64,000 bases of DNA from Fibrobacter sp. (lineage in GTDB: Bacteria; Fibrobacterota; Chitinivibrionia; Chitinivibrionales; Chitinispirillaceae). Below are positions 35,571-44,829 of this stretch, piece after piece (positions within the stretch are counted from its first letter, which is position 1; every line of letters begins with the position of its first letter). The stretch is taken from assembly GCA_012513915.1 (NCBI GenBank), contig JAAZBG010000054.1:1-64000 (forward strand), written 5' to 3'. The position numbers and the translations under genes were made by a program. Below the pieces are notes generated by a model. It was not told the origin of the DNA, searched no databases, and worked only from the letters and a program-made list of their open reading frames with translations.

Positions 35571-36055
35571 TAAACTCCATTATCCGGATTTTCAGGCGCC
35601 CCTGAAACTCCAATTTTTTCAAATCCATTTTCCCGGCAGATATCCATCACTCTGACCATTCTTTGAAAGTCAACATTATCCTTTACCGCCACAACAGCCT
35701 CGTTCTGGATATCGAAACTGCTTTTGTGACTTGCTATTCTACCGGAAAGGATTGTTTCTGCATTTACATTTGACACTATCGAATCAAGTATTTTTTCACC
35801 GTAAGTGATAGCATAGAATTCTTTTGCAATGACAACAGTCATTTTTAATTTTGGTTTCCCGTTGTCGCTGTTTAAATGAGTCCCTACATTTGGTGGTACA
35901 CTAAATTGAATCATTGCCACTTTTGTAAATACCGCCATTGATATAAGTACCGGCAGCAGAATCATAAGAACGTTCATCATTGGCGTGACGTCAACATCGA
36001 CAGCCTCACCGCAATCGCTTATTTTGAGTCTGTTTTTTCCTTTGCCTATACCCAT
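35570..36055 (-). CDS. exbD: ExbD/TolR family protein (first copy)
   Basis: A 161-aa protein similar in layout. A short cytosolic start and the transmembrane helix about 24-46 (DVTPMMNVLMILLPVLI, with the essential Asp) are followed by a periplasmic domain with VAVKDNVDFQRMV (about 127-139). It overlaps exbB by one base (stop/start TAATG type). Two divergent ExbD genes in tandem suggest a heteromeric motor, as in several TolQ/ExbB-like systems. Confidence 0.92.
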   Translation of the reverse strand: MGIGKGKNRLKISDCGEAVDVDVTPMMNVLMILLPVLISMAVFTKVAMIQFSVPPNVGTHLNSDNGKPKLKMTVVIAKEFYAITYGEKILDSIVSNVNAETILSGRIASHKSSFDIQNEAVVAVKDNVDFQRMVRVMDICRENGFEKIGVSGAPENPDNGV

Positions 36056-36681
36056 TATACCTTCTCCCTGACTGTATCAATAAAGTGCGCAACACCTTCA
36101 TCGATCTGCTTTACAATCACCTGTTGACGATTATTGAGAATGGTATACATTACCATGCAGGTAATAGCCACGATAAGGCCAAATGCAGTAGTATTCATCG
36201 CTTCCGCAGTACCGCTTGCAAGCATTGTCGCTTTTTGTGAAGCATCTGTTGCAGCCATAGAACCAAATGATGTCTGCAGTCCGAGAATCGTCCCTAAAAG
36301 CCCCATAAGCGTTGAAATATTGGCAAGAAGCGAGAGATAGTTTATTCGCTTTGAAATGCGTGGAACTTCATGAATCGCAGCCTTTTCAACACCATCCATA
36401 ATTCTGTCGGGACTTGATCCATTCACATATCTATCAAGTGCAGCCTTCAATAACCGGTAAAGAGGTGCACTTTTTCCATCAACAAGTTTTCGTGCGTCAT
36501 CAGTCTTGCCTTTATCAAGCGCAGCAATCATCTTGTCAACAACATCGTAACTGTCACCCCGACAATAAAAAAACAGGTAAATCACACGTTCAATTACCAG
36601 CGCAACAGCAAATGCCATTACGCCAAGTATAACCCACATAAATGATCCGCCATCATGAAACATTCTTACTACCAACTCCAT
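36055..36681 (-). CDS. exbB: ExbB/TolQ/MotA family proton channel
   Basis: A 208-aa inner-membrane protein from ATG 36681. An in-frame ORF reaches 36771, but GGAGGA stands 3-8 bp before this ATG and the extra 30 residues are not family-like. It has three transmembrane helices: about 11-32, 117-140 and 160-183. The core block LANISTLMGLLGTILGLQTSF with TAEAMNTTAFGLIVAI is the MotA/TolQ/ExbB signature. Together with ExbD it couples proton flow to TonB action. It is the first gene of the transport operon. Confidence 0.94.
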   Translation of the reverse strand: MELVVRMFHDGGSFMWVILGVMAFAVALVIERVIYLFFYCRGDSYDVVDKMIAALDKGKTDDARKLVDGKSAPLYRLLKAALDRYVNGSSPDRIMDGVEKAAIHEVPRISKRINYLSLLANISTLMGLLGTILGLQTSFGSMAATDASQKATMLASGTAEAMNTTAFGLIVAITCMVMYTILNNRQQVIVKQIDEGVAHFIDTVREKV

Positions 36682-36930
36682 ACATCCTCCTTTTTTGTAA
36701 ACATTTGTTTGTGAATGCTCTACTGATGCAAGGATTGTGCCGTTTTTTATGATGTAAAACGATTTTGTCAATCATGCGAGGTAATTATATATAAATCAAC
36801 TATTTACGAGATGACTTCTGCGAGCACTCAGGTGTAGTTTATATAGTACTATATTAATTTGATATATCAGTTTGGAATAAAATCAGGATCTAATATGCGG
36901 TGTCTCAAACATCAACGACATTAAACAGAA

Positions 36931-36956
36931 ACTGCCAGAAGTATACTCCTGACAGT
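36931..36956 (-). terminator. Possible weak terminator of the Pom-like operon
   Basis: Arms ACTGCCAG (36931-36938) and CTGACAGT (36949-36956) pair with one mismatch and a 10-nt loop. On the minus strand they are followed by a T-rich segment. It lies about 70 bp after the stop of the coiled-coil gene at 37028. The surrounding gap 36772-37027 is AT-rich with no gene visible. Confidence 0.35.
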
Positions 36957-37027
36957 CAAAAATCTGCGAAAATTCCGGTGCGGTATTTCAGATTATATTA
37001 GCGGCTGTTTTACATAAAAACACATCA

Positions 37028-38302
37028 TCACTCACGCAATCTGGCACGTGCCTGTGAAAGTGCATTATGTACCTTTTCAAGCGCCATCTTTGCTTTTTTC
37101 AGATCGTCACGTTCTTTCGTTAACAACTCTCCATTAACAACAAGTATGTCACGTTCCTTTGTAATCTCATTAAGCAACATGTGCAGGCGGGTGTTCTCTT
37201 TAACATAATCATCAAGCTCACCGGTAAGGCGCTCCTCTTCGAGTCTGCTTTCATCAACGACGCGCTGCATCTCAGTCAGCTGTTGTTGCATTTTGACAAC
37301 TTCCTGCTGTCGTTCTTTTTCTTTAATTGTCAGCATCTGAACCATACGAACCGCCTGATCCCGCTCCTCTTCAAGGGCTCCCATTTCAAAGAGCATCTCT
37401 TCCAGAACGTTTCTTTTTTCGTCAAGCTGCACTTCAACCTGTGCAAGTCTTCCCGATGCTGTTCGCTCATCATTTATTGTATGTGTTAATTCTGCTTTTG
37501 CCTCTGCCAGTTCGTTTCGAAGCATTTTCTCCACTTCACGGGATCGTGATAGCTGTGCTTCAAGATCACTTACCAGACCAAGCACACTTTCCACTGCAAG
37601 GGTCGGATCCTCCGGAACCGGTTCTATCCGGACTTCCGGCCGTACTGCATCAGAAACCTTTCTCTTTACATTTTCCAATCGCATGCGTCGGGCTTCACTA
37701 TCGTCAATCTCAAACATCGTCGTTACAGGCAATGCATCGGTTTGATTCGGGACTGCCGGCTGTATCCCTGACTGCATTTCAGCTGTTTCACCATTCAGAT
37801 TTTCAACTGATCGAACCGGCTCGCTTGCAATGGTACACTGCTCTGCTACCGCATTTGCAGAATCAACAGATTGTTCTATATGATTTATCTGCACCTGAAG
37901 CTCCCGCCGATCGTGGCTTTCTTCGTTACTTTTTTCTGTTACTACGCATTCTGCCAATACTGCATCAGAACTGGATACGCTATTCCGATCGACATCATCT
38001 GCTACTTCAGAATTGGTAACAGGTTCATCACCCAAAACATCCGTTCCTGATTCACAGAGTATCTTATCCTCGGAATCGTCAGGAATGGAACTCTCTGAAG
38101 CTACCTGCGGCTCCGCTATAGTCATGGTATTCGGATGTAAAACTTTTTCCTGCGGATCTGCAACTGTACCGGATATTACTTTTTGAAAAGCGGTAGTTGT
38201 ATCCTCACTCTTCTTTTCCTGTTTTGAGCCCGAGACAACAACCATGGCCGGACGTAGCCGGGGTTTAAGTTTGGGAACGTTGGCATCAAAAGCTTTTCTC
38301 AT
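37028..38302 (-). CDS. PomX-like coiled-coil protein
   Basis: A 424-aa cytosolic protein in two halves. Residues 1-235 are low-complexity, Asp/Glu/Ser/Val-rich and presumably disordered. Residues about 240-424 are a continuous heptad coiled coil rich in E, L, K and R. This is the layout of Myxococcus PomX. The extreme N-terminus reads MRKAFDANVPKLKPRLRP, with Lys13, Pro14, Arg15 in a basic cluster. From memory, the PomX activating peptide that stimulates PomZ ATPase uses Lys13 and Arg15. The gene overlaps the ParA gene by 4 bp. It is the third gene of the trio. The orthology is inference; the protein is otherwise unannotatable. Confidence 0.7.
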   Translation of the reverse strand: MRKAFDANVPKLKPRLRPAMVVVSGSKQEKKSEDTTTAFQKVISGTVADPQEKVLHPNTMTIAEPQVASESSIPDDSEDKILCESGTDVLGDEPVTNSEVADDVDRNSVSSSDAVLAECVVTEKSNEESHDRRELQVQINHIEQSVDSANAVAEQCTIASEPVRSVENLNGETAEMQSGIQPAVPNQTDALPVTTMFEIDDSEARRMRLENVKRKVSDAVRPEVRIEPVPEDPTLAVESVLGLVSDLEAQLSRSREVEKMLRNELAEAKAELTHTINDERTASGRLAQVEVQLDEKRNVLEEMLFEMGALEEERDQAVRMVQMLTIKEKERQQEVVKMQQQLTEMQRVVDESRLEEERLTGELDDYVKENTRLHMLLNEITKERDILVVNGELLTKERDDLKKAKMALEKVHNALSQARARLRE

Positions 38303-39258
38303 ACGGAACCTCCGGATGCACTAACCTGTTCTGCGAATTCCGTTCGAATCCGCTCCATTACTTCAAGTTGCATTGCTTCAATATCGCAGGCACCTTTTGA
38401 TGTTGGATCAAATCCGAAGATTGGATATCCTTCGCTTGACGACTGTGCAAATTTGGTACATTGACGTACGACCGTGTTCAAAAGGTAATCTGCATAATGA
38501 GTCCTGAGTGCATCGAGTGCCTCACGGGCAATCTTGAAAGTCTGATTATAAGAGTTCACCACAATAAATATATGTTCCAGTTGATGTGACAAGTCCTCTT
38601 CAAGCCCTTGAACGCTTTCAAAAAGGAGTTTTAGACCGTCGTATGAAAGAAAATCAGCCAGAACGGGTACAATCAAATCCTGTGCTGCCATAAGAGCATT
38701 CAGATTAAGCAGCCCAAATGATGGTGGCGCATCCATAACAATGAAGTCGAATTGTCCCCTGATCTGCTCAAGCGCATTACGCAACCGAAACTCGCGTCCC
38801 GAAAGCGGCATTAGCGCAAGATCAATAGTACTCATGGTAAGATTTGATGGCACTAGCGACAAACCGGGCATTCCGGTTTCAATAATGACTTCTGAAATTG
38901 GAGTTTTACGAATCATGACATCCTGAAGTGTATGAGAGAAATCAGCTCCCTCCAAACCAAGACATTTAGTGGCATGCCCCTGACTGTCAAGGTCAAGCAC
39001 CAGAACCCGATACCCACGTTCCGCAAGTCGAAACGCATAGGATGTGGAAATGCTGGTTTTCCCGGTTCCACCCTTAAAATTGAGGAAAAGCTGAATACGC
39101 GGAGGAAAAGGTTGAGGCACGCGTTTAAGCTTCTCACGAAGAAGAGTCAAATCACTTACCGTATACGACTCCTTTTTTCCGAGAATTCTCTCAATCTGTT
39201 TATTCGTGGCCTCTGCGACTACTGAAAGCCGCTTTAAACTGTATCGGATTTGATCCAT
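38299..39258 (-). CDS. PomZ-like ParA/MinD ATPase
   Basis: A 319-aa ParA-type P-loop ATPase. An N-terminal extension of about 50 residues precedes the core. The deviant Walker A is FKGGTGKTS with signature Lys62 and P-loop Lys67. Asp89/Asp91 lie in LVLDLDSQG and Walker B in FIVMDAPPSFGLLN. Length and motif positions are within a residue of Myxococcus PomZ as I remember it. ParA ATPases dimerise with ATP, bind DNA non-specifically and are released by a partner's basic peptide. There is no parB beside it, and its partners are two coiled-coil proteins. This argues for cell positioning (division or other cargo) rather than plasmid partition. Confidence 0.88.
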   Translation of the reverse strand: MDQIRYSLKRLSVVAEATNKQIERILGKKESYTVSDLTLLREKLKRVPQPFPPRIQLFLNFKGGTGKTSISTSYAFRLAERGYRVLVLDLDSQGHATKCLGLEGADFSHTLQDVMIRKTPISEVIIETGMPGLSLVPSNLTMSTIDLALMPLSGREFRLRNALEQIRGQFDFIVMDAPPSFGLLNLNALMAAQDLIVPVLADFLSYDGLKLLFESVQGLEEDLSHQLEHIFIVVNSYNQTFKIAREALDALRTHYADYLLNTVVRQCTKFAQSSSEGYPIFGFDPTSKGACDIEAMQLEVMERIRTEFAEQVSASGGSV

Positions 39259-39338
39259 GGCATTTCCTTTAAATTAACACCATGCCTCTAAATGGCATTA
39301 CTTGTGTTTTTTAATAGTATATTTTTCATGCATGCATG

Positions 39339-40967
39339 CTAACTCATAAAAAATCGCGAACCGCGCTGCGATATCAATCCCTGTCGCAGGAGTATTGACA
39401 ACGATTCCGTAACTGAAACCAATTCTGAACCGACCAGCCCGGATAGTTCTTCTGCGGTGCGACCTCGCAACGATATACGTATTTCATTGAGTAGCGATGA
39501 TTCCAGTGCCGAAGACTTTTCTCCGGAAACGGGTTCTTTTATCTCCATCTCAGGGGGTACTTCGGTAGTAATCGTATCAACACTATCTGATTTATACGGC
39601 TTCGAAACCGGAGCAATGACTGGTGAATGAGTCTCACGTCGTTGACCTGCTGTGGATAGCCTGATAGATGGCATTTTATTTTCCGGTTTCTGAATTACCG
39701 CCTGATACAATATATCCTCGCCCAGCCTGTTTAGTTTATCGGTGATTCGCCGAACTGTACGGCGACGCTGAACCGGTGATGCATTCGGATCTATCACCTC
39801 TCCAGACCATCGTGTAACGGCATCTGCTGCGCATCGGCGCACTGCTGTTTCCTGATGGTTCAGTGCATTTGTTAATGCAGACTGAGCCTGAACATCCGGT
39901 CTTCCGGATAGTGCCTGTGCAGCAATTCGGGCAACCCCGGGATCAGGATCTGATATCATCAATGTCAGCGTGTTGGTTGCAACGGGAGTAGTCATAAAAC
40001 TTAAAAGCAGTACCGCCCGACGACGTACCAGAGGGCTTGAATCATTAAGTATCCCCACGAGTACTGATTCTGCATGTTCTTTTGCAAGAGCGGCGGTTGC
40101 ATCAAGAGCAGCAACGCGGACTTCCGGATGGGAATCTGCAATTTCGCAAATAACCTGAGTTACAACGGATGAATCGCCAATTGATGCAAGTGTATTAAGC
40201 AGAACCACTTTGACTGCCGGATCGCTCTCCTGATCAAGTGCTGTAATAATCTGAGGTGCTGCCGAATGTGATCCGAGGGCACGTAAGCATTCTGCAGCCC
40301 GTTTGCGGCGCACTGGATCTAAACTGGTCAGTTCCTCAATTGAACGATCGTATAGAGAACACTCCGCTCTTGTAGTAAACAGTTCTTTTCCCTGCCCGTA
40401 TCCGGTTGCTGTCACACTTAATCTGCCGGCCTTTTCGAATTGATCAGCAAGCGTGGCCACAGTCGAACCTGAATTTGAAGAGTGTACACAACCATCTTCA
40501 TCTATTGTGATACCTGCTTTTTGCGCTGCAATCTTCCACAGTTTAAGTTGTTCAATTTTTTCACGCATTTCAGCCATAAAACCGGCTAATGCAGCAAGAT
40601 CTGTCTGCTCATCCTGATTGTCGTTATCCATCTCACCAGGTGTGCTGGCAACCTGTGCCCGCTCAACAAATCCTGCAAGAAACTGATCACGCTCAGCTTC
40701 AAGCAAACGAACTCTCTCTTCGAGTTCAATAATGTTTGATTTCATAGTGGTTATAGAACTGCGGGCTTGTGCCAAATGCATTTCAAGCTCTACTTCACGG
40801 GCACGCACTGTCGCATTCACTTCTTTCTCACGATGCACAGCAGCTCTTTCAGCCGCCAGTTCAGAAGTGAGCTGTGAGACCCTGCACTCGAAAAAAACAA
40901 TCTTTTCCAGAGCCCCGCGCAGAAACTCCTCCGGACCACCTTTTGCAACAATTTTTTCTGCCACCAC
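39339..40967 (-). CDS. PomY-like coiled-coil/HEAT-repeat protein
   Basis: A 542-aa cytosolic protein. Coiled coil about 14-100 plus a shorter helix about 125-145. HEAT-like repeats about 205-395 have the regular DPxVRxxAxxALxxL pattern (for example DSSPLVRRRAVLLLSFM and DPDPGVARIAAQALSG). A polar linker (about 425-490) leads to a C-terminal winged-helix-like domain (about 490-542, EELSGLVGSELVSVTESLSILLRQGL). Coiled coil plus HEAT repeats is the PomY architecture; the terminal winged helix is not something I recall from PomY. First gene of the trio, 80 bp before the ParA gene on the minus strand. Confidence 0.72.
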   Translation of the reverse strand: MVAEKIVAKGGPEEFLRGALEKIVFFECRVSQLTSELAAERAAVHREKEVNATVRAREVELEMHLAQARSSITTMKSNIIELEERVRLLEAERDQFLAGFVERAQVASTPGEMDNDNQDEQTDLAALAGFMAEMREKIEQLKLWKIAAQKAGITIDEDGCVHSSNSGSTVATLADQFEKAGRLSVTATGYGQGKELFTTRAECSLYDRSIEELTSLDPVRRKRAAECLRALGSHSAAPQIITALDQESDPAVKVVLLNTLASIGDSSVVTQVICEIADSHPEVRVAALDATAALAKEHAESVLVGILNDSSPLVRRRAVLLLSFMTTPVATNTLTLMISDPDPGVARIAAQALSGRPDVQAQSALTNALNHQETAVRRCAADAVTRWSGEVIDPNASPVQRRRTVRRITDKLNRLGEDILYQAVIQKPENKMPSIRLSTAGQRRETHSPVIAPVSKPYKSDSVDTITTEVPPEMEIKEPVSGEKSSALESSLLNEIRISLRGRTAEELSGLVGSELVSVTESLSILLRQGLISQRGSRFFMS

Positions 40968-41139
40968 ACCTCCAGCAAATACTAATGAAAATAGATACCA
41001 TGGCGGCAGTTTTGCAAGCAGGGAAGAGAAAAAACGCCATTTTTCGTTTTACTATTTCTCACATTAAAAAGGGGGCGGACAATATTTGCAATGCATGGTC
41101 AGCAAGTATGCAGACTGTTTATTCCAGATAACACTGGTA

Positions 41140-42993
41140 TTACCGTATCATTATTGAAAGTGATGACAGTACAGTGCCGGATACAGAAAGCTGACAGATA
41201 TATTTTCCTGTGGCTGATGGTTTGGCAAGAGCTTTGAGATCATTGTCAAGATCAACGGTGTAATTAGTATTTTCTTTACAATCACGATTTACTATTTGTA
41301 ATACCTGCCGCCCGCTGACATCGTACAGTGAGATCCTTACCGGCGAATATGCAAACTGCCCCTTAATAATACCATAAGTGATCCTGCCAGTATGTGCATC
41401 ATAGGTAAGCGTAGCTGCGTTCGATGCATTGTGTGTCATCACCGATGTTGTCAGCGCACCAAGTGAAAATGTCATTGTATCTTTAACAGCACTTACATTT
41501 GCGATTTTTAAACCGGATTTTGATCCATTGTGGAAATTTGCATTAGGTGTTGTTGAATCATTAAATTTCGCGACATTATTTGCTCTGAACAGATCACCAA
41601 CATTACCATTATTCCTCTTAAGCTCCAGATCATTTTTCCCATCAGCCTGCTCAGGTACAACAAAATCATTTCTGCTTGCATCTGTATTATCACCGGCTTT
41701 ATCAACATGCCAGATAATAAGGCCGCTGTCGGGAAGTGTTGCATTTCGGCCGGTCCGTCTGCGTGCTTCAATAACAAACATCTCCTTTGACGAGGTGGAA
41801 CTGGTGCCGGAATAGACAAGCGCATTCTTTAAATCTGCCGGTAATTTATAGACTGTACCAGAAGGATCATTACTGATCTCTTTTAGCGTGATCCACCCCA
41901 TCAGACTTCTGAAATATGCGTTCGGAGGAACGGGATTTGTGCTGCCGTTTACACACATGACATCATAACCGCCAGCTCCATTCGAACTGCCATCATAGGC
42001 ATAAAGGTCTTTCCATTTGCAAAGCATATGTCCGTTCTCATGAACAAATGTTCCAATTGTCAACGCACGACCTATTGATGACAACTGATAAGAAACGACA
42101 TTAACCCCACTAATAGAAAATCGCATCGAACCGGCATGAGGCCACAACCCCTGTGCCCAGCCTGCTGATGGTGAACCGGCGTAAAGGAAATTAACTGCGG
42201 TAAGCGTTTTCGTTGTCGTACCACTATACGATCCTTTACTGAAATCAAAAGAACCGGCATTTTTCATAGTAGTCAAAATTTCTTTAAGTAGTTCATACGC
42301 ACCGGCGTACCCGCTGCCATCAGTACGGTCATAATAGGATTTGTTGTTTTTTGCTGTGACAAACTGCGAAACAATATTAACATATGTCAACTTACCATTT
42401 GAGACATCGTAAAAGTATTCTTTGACAGATCCATTATTGCGATTTGACTTATATCCGGTCGCATTAACAAAAGCACATATAGAGTCATACGGAATCTCAG
42501 TTTTTTGATTCGGGAAATCAATTAACACGGTAATTCCCCAGACTGTATCTCCAAGTGCTGCTGTTTTTCCAAGGCCAAGCGGTTTTGTGTCCTGCACCAT
42601 TTCCTGAGCATTCAACTCTGCGATTTTTTGTGCCCGCAGTTTCCGTGCGGCCTGAGGATCGATCCGAAGATGTTGTGGGATTGCTGATGACAACGATTGT
42701 GTTTTTCCGAGCGCACCAGCATTCTTGTAGACTATGCCGGTCGATATAAACTGCTGATTATCATCTGATATATTAGCATAACAGATCCACTGCGTCTGCG
42801 GATCACGAATAAGTGTATACCCATCCGGAGACTCAACGTCCTGATAGAATTCATCCCCGTTGACAATGACACTTACCAGTGAACCATCCGGTTGACGCAG
42901 TTCTGCGGGTTCATTCCAGTATGGTGCGGCGTTGAGTAACGAAACTGTAGCGATAGCCAAAAGGAGCACTGTTTTTAGGGTTGTACGATGCAT
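41140..42993 (-). CDS. Secreted M6-family metalloprotease with C-terminal sorting-like domain
   Basis: A 617-aa protein. Signal peptide about 1-22. Propeptide-like region about 25-140, then an M6 (immune inhibitor A-like) catalytic domain (about 150-370). The zinc motif is HENGH at 318-322, followed by an Asp in KWKDLYAYD, and YDVMCVNGS follows as in family members. A second beta domain (about 400-530) leads to a 75-residue C-terminal domain, VRISLYDVSGRQVLQIV to YICQLSVSGTVLSSLSIMIR. This matches the beta-sandwich of type IX secretion sorting tails (inference). It is likely a secreted or surface protease. Alone on this strand. Confidence 0.88.
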   Translation of the reverse strand: MHRTTLKTVLLLAIATVSLLNAAPYWNEPAELRQPDGSLVSVIVNGDEFYQDVESPDGYTLIRDPQTQWICYANISDDNQQFISTGIVYKNAGALGKTQSLSSAIPQHLRIDPQAARKLRAQKIAELNAQEMVQDTKPLGLGKTAALGDTVWGITVLIDFPNQKTEIPYDSICAFVNATGYKSNRNNGSVKEYFYDVSNGKLTYVNIVSQFVTAKNNKSYYDRTDGSGYAGAYELLKEILTTMKNAGSFDFSKGSYSGTTTKTLTAVNFLYAGSPSAGWAQGLWPHAGSMRFSISGVNVVSYQLSSIGRALTIGTFVHENGHMLCKWKDLYAYDGSSNGAGGYDVMCVNGSTNPVPPNAYFRSLMGWITLKEISNDPSGTVYKLPADLKNALVYSGTSSTSSKEMFVIEARRRTGRNATLPDSGLIIWHVDKAGDNTDASRNDFVVPEQADGKNDLELKRNNGNVGDLFRANNVAKFNDSTTPNANFHNGSKSGLKIANVSAVKDTMTFSLGALTTSVMTHNASNAATLTYDAHTGRITYGIIKGQFAYSPVRISLYDVSGRQVLQIVNRDCKENTNYTVDLDNDLKALAKPSATGKYICQLSVSGTVLSSLSIMIR

Positions 42994-43299
42994 CTGCCCT
43001 GCCTCTTTAAAATTGATGTTGACTGCATTGTCTCCGTTACGCCTTGAATATCCCCCTGTTTATCTAATATAACTAAACAGGAAAAATTTTGCTAACTTAT
43101 TTATCATTTATTTACACACTTTATATCGCATTGTTATTTATATCGTTACAATCGTTTCTTGTATTTACTGGTGTAATGAGCGATTTGTATTCAACGTACG
43201 ATTATACCGATTCTTTTTTAACTACTAAACGGCCAATCTAAACGTTATCATTATATATATTAATGTTTTAAACGTTATTTATCCTATTCCGGAGAATTC
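42994..43299. other. AT-rich divergent intergenic region
   Basis: A 306-bp, strongly AT-rich region between the protease and glgA. GGAG stands just before glgA. It should carry two divergent promoters; several TATAAT-like stretches exist, but no single one stands out. Confidence 0.35.
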
Positions 43300-44829
43300 A
43301 TGCGCAAACTTGAAAAAACTGGACCTAAAAAACTGAATATTCTGATTATTGCATCAGAAATGGAGCCGTATGCCAAAGCCGGCGGTCTCGCTGATGTGGC
43401 ATCATCACTCGCCCGTGCATTAAAAGATCGGGGACACGATGTTCGTGTTGTAATCCCAAAATACAGTCAGATAGCAACATCACGACTCGAGCTTAAAGAA
43501 GCCATACAACCGATGGGTGTCTGGATGGGTAATACGGAGGAATGGTGTGCTGCATACAGGTTAATTGACAATTACGGTATTCCGGTGTACTTCATTGATC
43601 ACAGCCTCTATTTTCAGCGGGAAGGACTCTACCACAACCATCTCATGCATGACTATGATGACAACCCGGTACGCTTTGGTTTCTTCTCCCGTGCAGCATT
43701 ACAACTTTGTAAAGATATCAACTTTAAACCGGATATCATCCATGTCAACGACTGGCAATCTGCACTGGCTGCTGCATACCTGAAAATCTGGCATTGGAAT
43801 GATACTATTCTTGGTACAACTGCATCAGTACTTACGATACATAATATTGCATATCAGGGAATCTATTCCAAACATCACGTTGATTATCTTGGACTCGGGT
43901 GGCATAATTTTACAGAAGAAAAAATGGAGACATTTGACAGAATAAACCTACTGAAAGCAGGCATTTACTATGCCGACATGATCACAACAGTCAGTCCAAC
44001 GTTTGCAAAAGATATCATATCGCCGCACGGGGGGTTCGGACTTGCACCTTATTTATCGAACCGATCGCATCATCTGTGCGGTATTGTAAATGGCATTGAT
44101 ACCGATGTCTGGAATCCTCAGACTGATGAACTTGTCCCCTACAACTATTCGTCATCAAACCTGAGAGGAAAATCACTCTGTAAAAAAGCCCTGCAAAAGC
44201 GTTTTCATCTGAATGTTGATCATTCTGTACCGGTCATTGGTATTATCGGGCGATTTGTTGAGCAGAAGGGTTTTCATATTCTTGCTCAGTCAATTTGCGG
44301 TATGCTTGATACCATGAATGTTCAGTTTGCAATTCTGGGAAGCGGTGAGCATGATCTTCAGAATTTCTTTATCGACCTGCCATCACGGTACAGCGGTAAA
44401 GCCGGATCATTTATCGGTTTTGATAACGAGCGGGCACATCTGATCGAAGCAGGTGCGGACTTCTTTTTGATGCCCTCACTGTTTGAACCATGCGGGCTCA
44501 ACCAGCTCTACTCCCAGCGGTATGGCACCATTCCGATTGTTCGTGCAACCGGCGGTCTTAATGATACTGTCGAGAATTTCAACGAACAGACCGGAAGCGG
44601 CAGTGGTTTTAAATTCAATGACCCCACCCCCGATGCTCTCTATCATACAGTCAAGTGGGCACTTTCAATCTACGAAAAGAAGCCATCACAATTTAAAGCG
44701 ATGATTAAACGGATAATGAACCTCGACCTGTCCTGGAAAAAAAGTGCACAACAATATGAAAATGTTTACACAAGAGCGATACAAAAAAAACAATATGAAG
44801 AGCAGGGATATCGATCATATTATTGGTAG
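43300..44829 (+). CDS. glgA: Glycogen synthase (ADP-glucose, GT5)
   Basis: A 509-aa GT-B glycosyltransferase. It elongates alpha-1,4-glucan from ADP-glucose. The substrate loop KAGGLADVASSLARAL (residues about 25-40) is the GT5 hallmark. HNIAYQG (about 181-187), NGIDTDVWNPQ (about 266-276), and the C-terminal EPCGLNQLYSQRYGTIPIVRATGGL block (with the retaining-enzyme Glu) are intact. An N-terminal addition of about 12 residues precedes the typical start. GGAG is 5 bp upstream. No other glycogen gene lies nearby. The TAG stop overlaps the first base pair of the hairpin array that follows. Confidence 0.96.
   Translation: MRKLEKTGPKKLNILIIASEMEPYAKAGGLADVASSLARALKDRGHDVRVVIPKYSQIATSRLELKEAIQPMGVWMGNTEEWCAAYRLIDNYGIPVYFIDHSLYFQREGLYHNHLMHDYDDNPVRFGFFSRAALQLCKDINFKPDIIHVNDWQSALAAAYLKIWHWNDTILGTTASVLTIHNIAYQGIYSKHHVDYLGLGWHNFTEEKMETFDRINLLKAGIYYADMITTVSPTFAKDIISPHGGFGLAPYLSNRSHHLCGIVNGIDTDVWNPQTDELVPYNYSSSNLRGKSLCKKALQKRFHLNVDHSVPVIGIIGRFVEQKGFHILAQSICGMLDTMNVQFAILGSGEHDLQNFFIDLPSRYSGKAGSFIGFDNERAHLIEAGADFFLMPSLFEPCGLNQLYSQRYGTIPIVRATGGLNDTVENFNEQTGSGSGFKFNDPTPDALYHTVKWALSIYEKKPSQFKAMIKRIMNLDLSWKKSAQQYENVYTRAIQKKQYEEQGYRSYYW

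Noticed and set aside
36682..36771. Longer N-terminus for ExbB
   Set aside because: A GGAGGA ribosome site directly precedes the ATG at 36681, and the 30 extra residues are polar and not conserved.
38299..39258. Plasmid partition ParA
   Set aside because: No parB, no parS repeats and flanking genes are chromosomal. The partners are coiled-coil proteins, which fits a positioning system.
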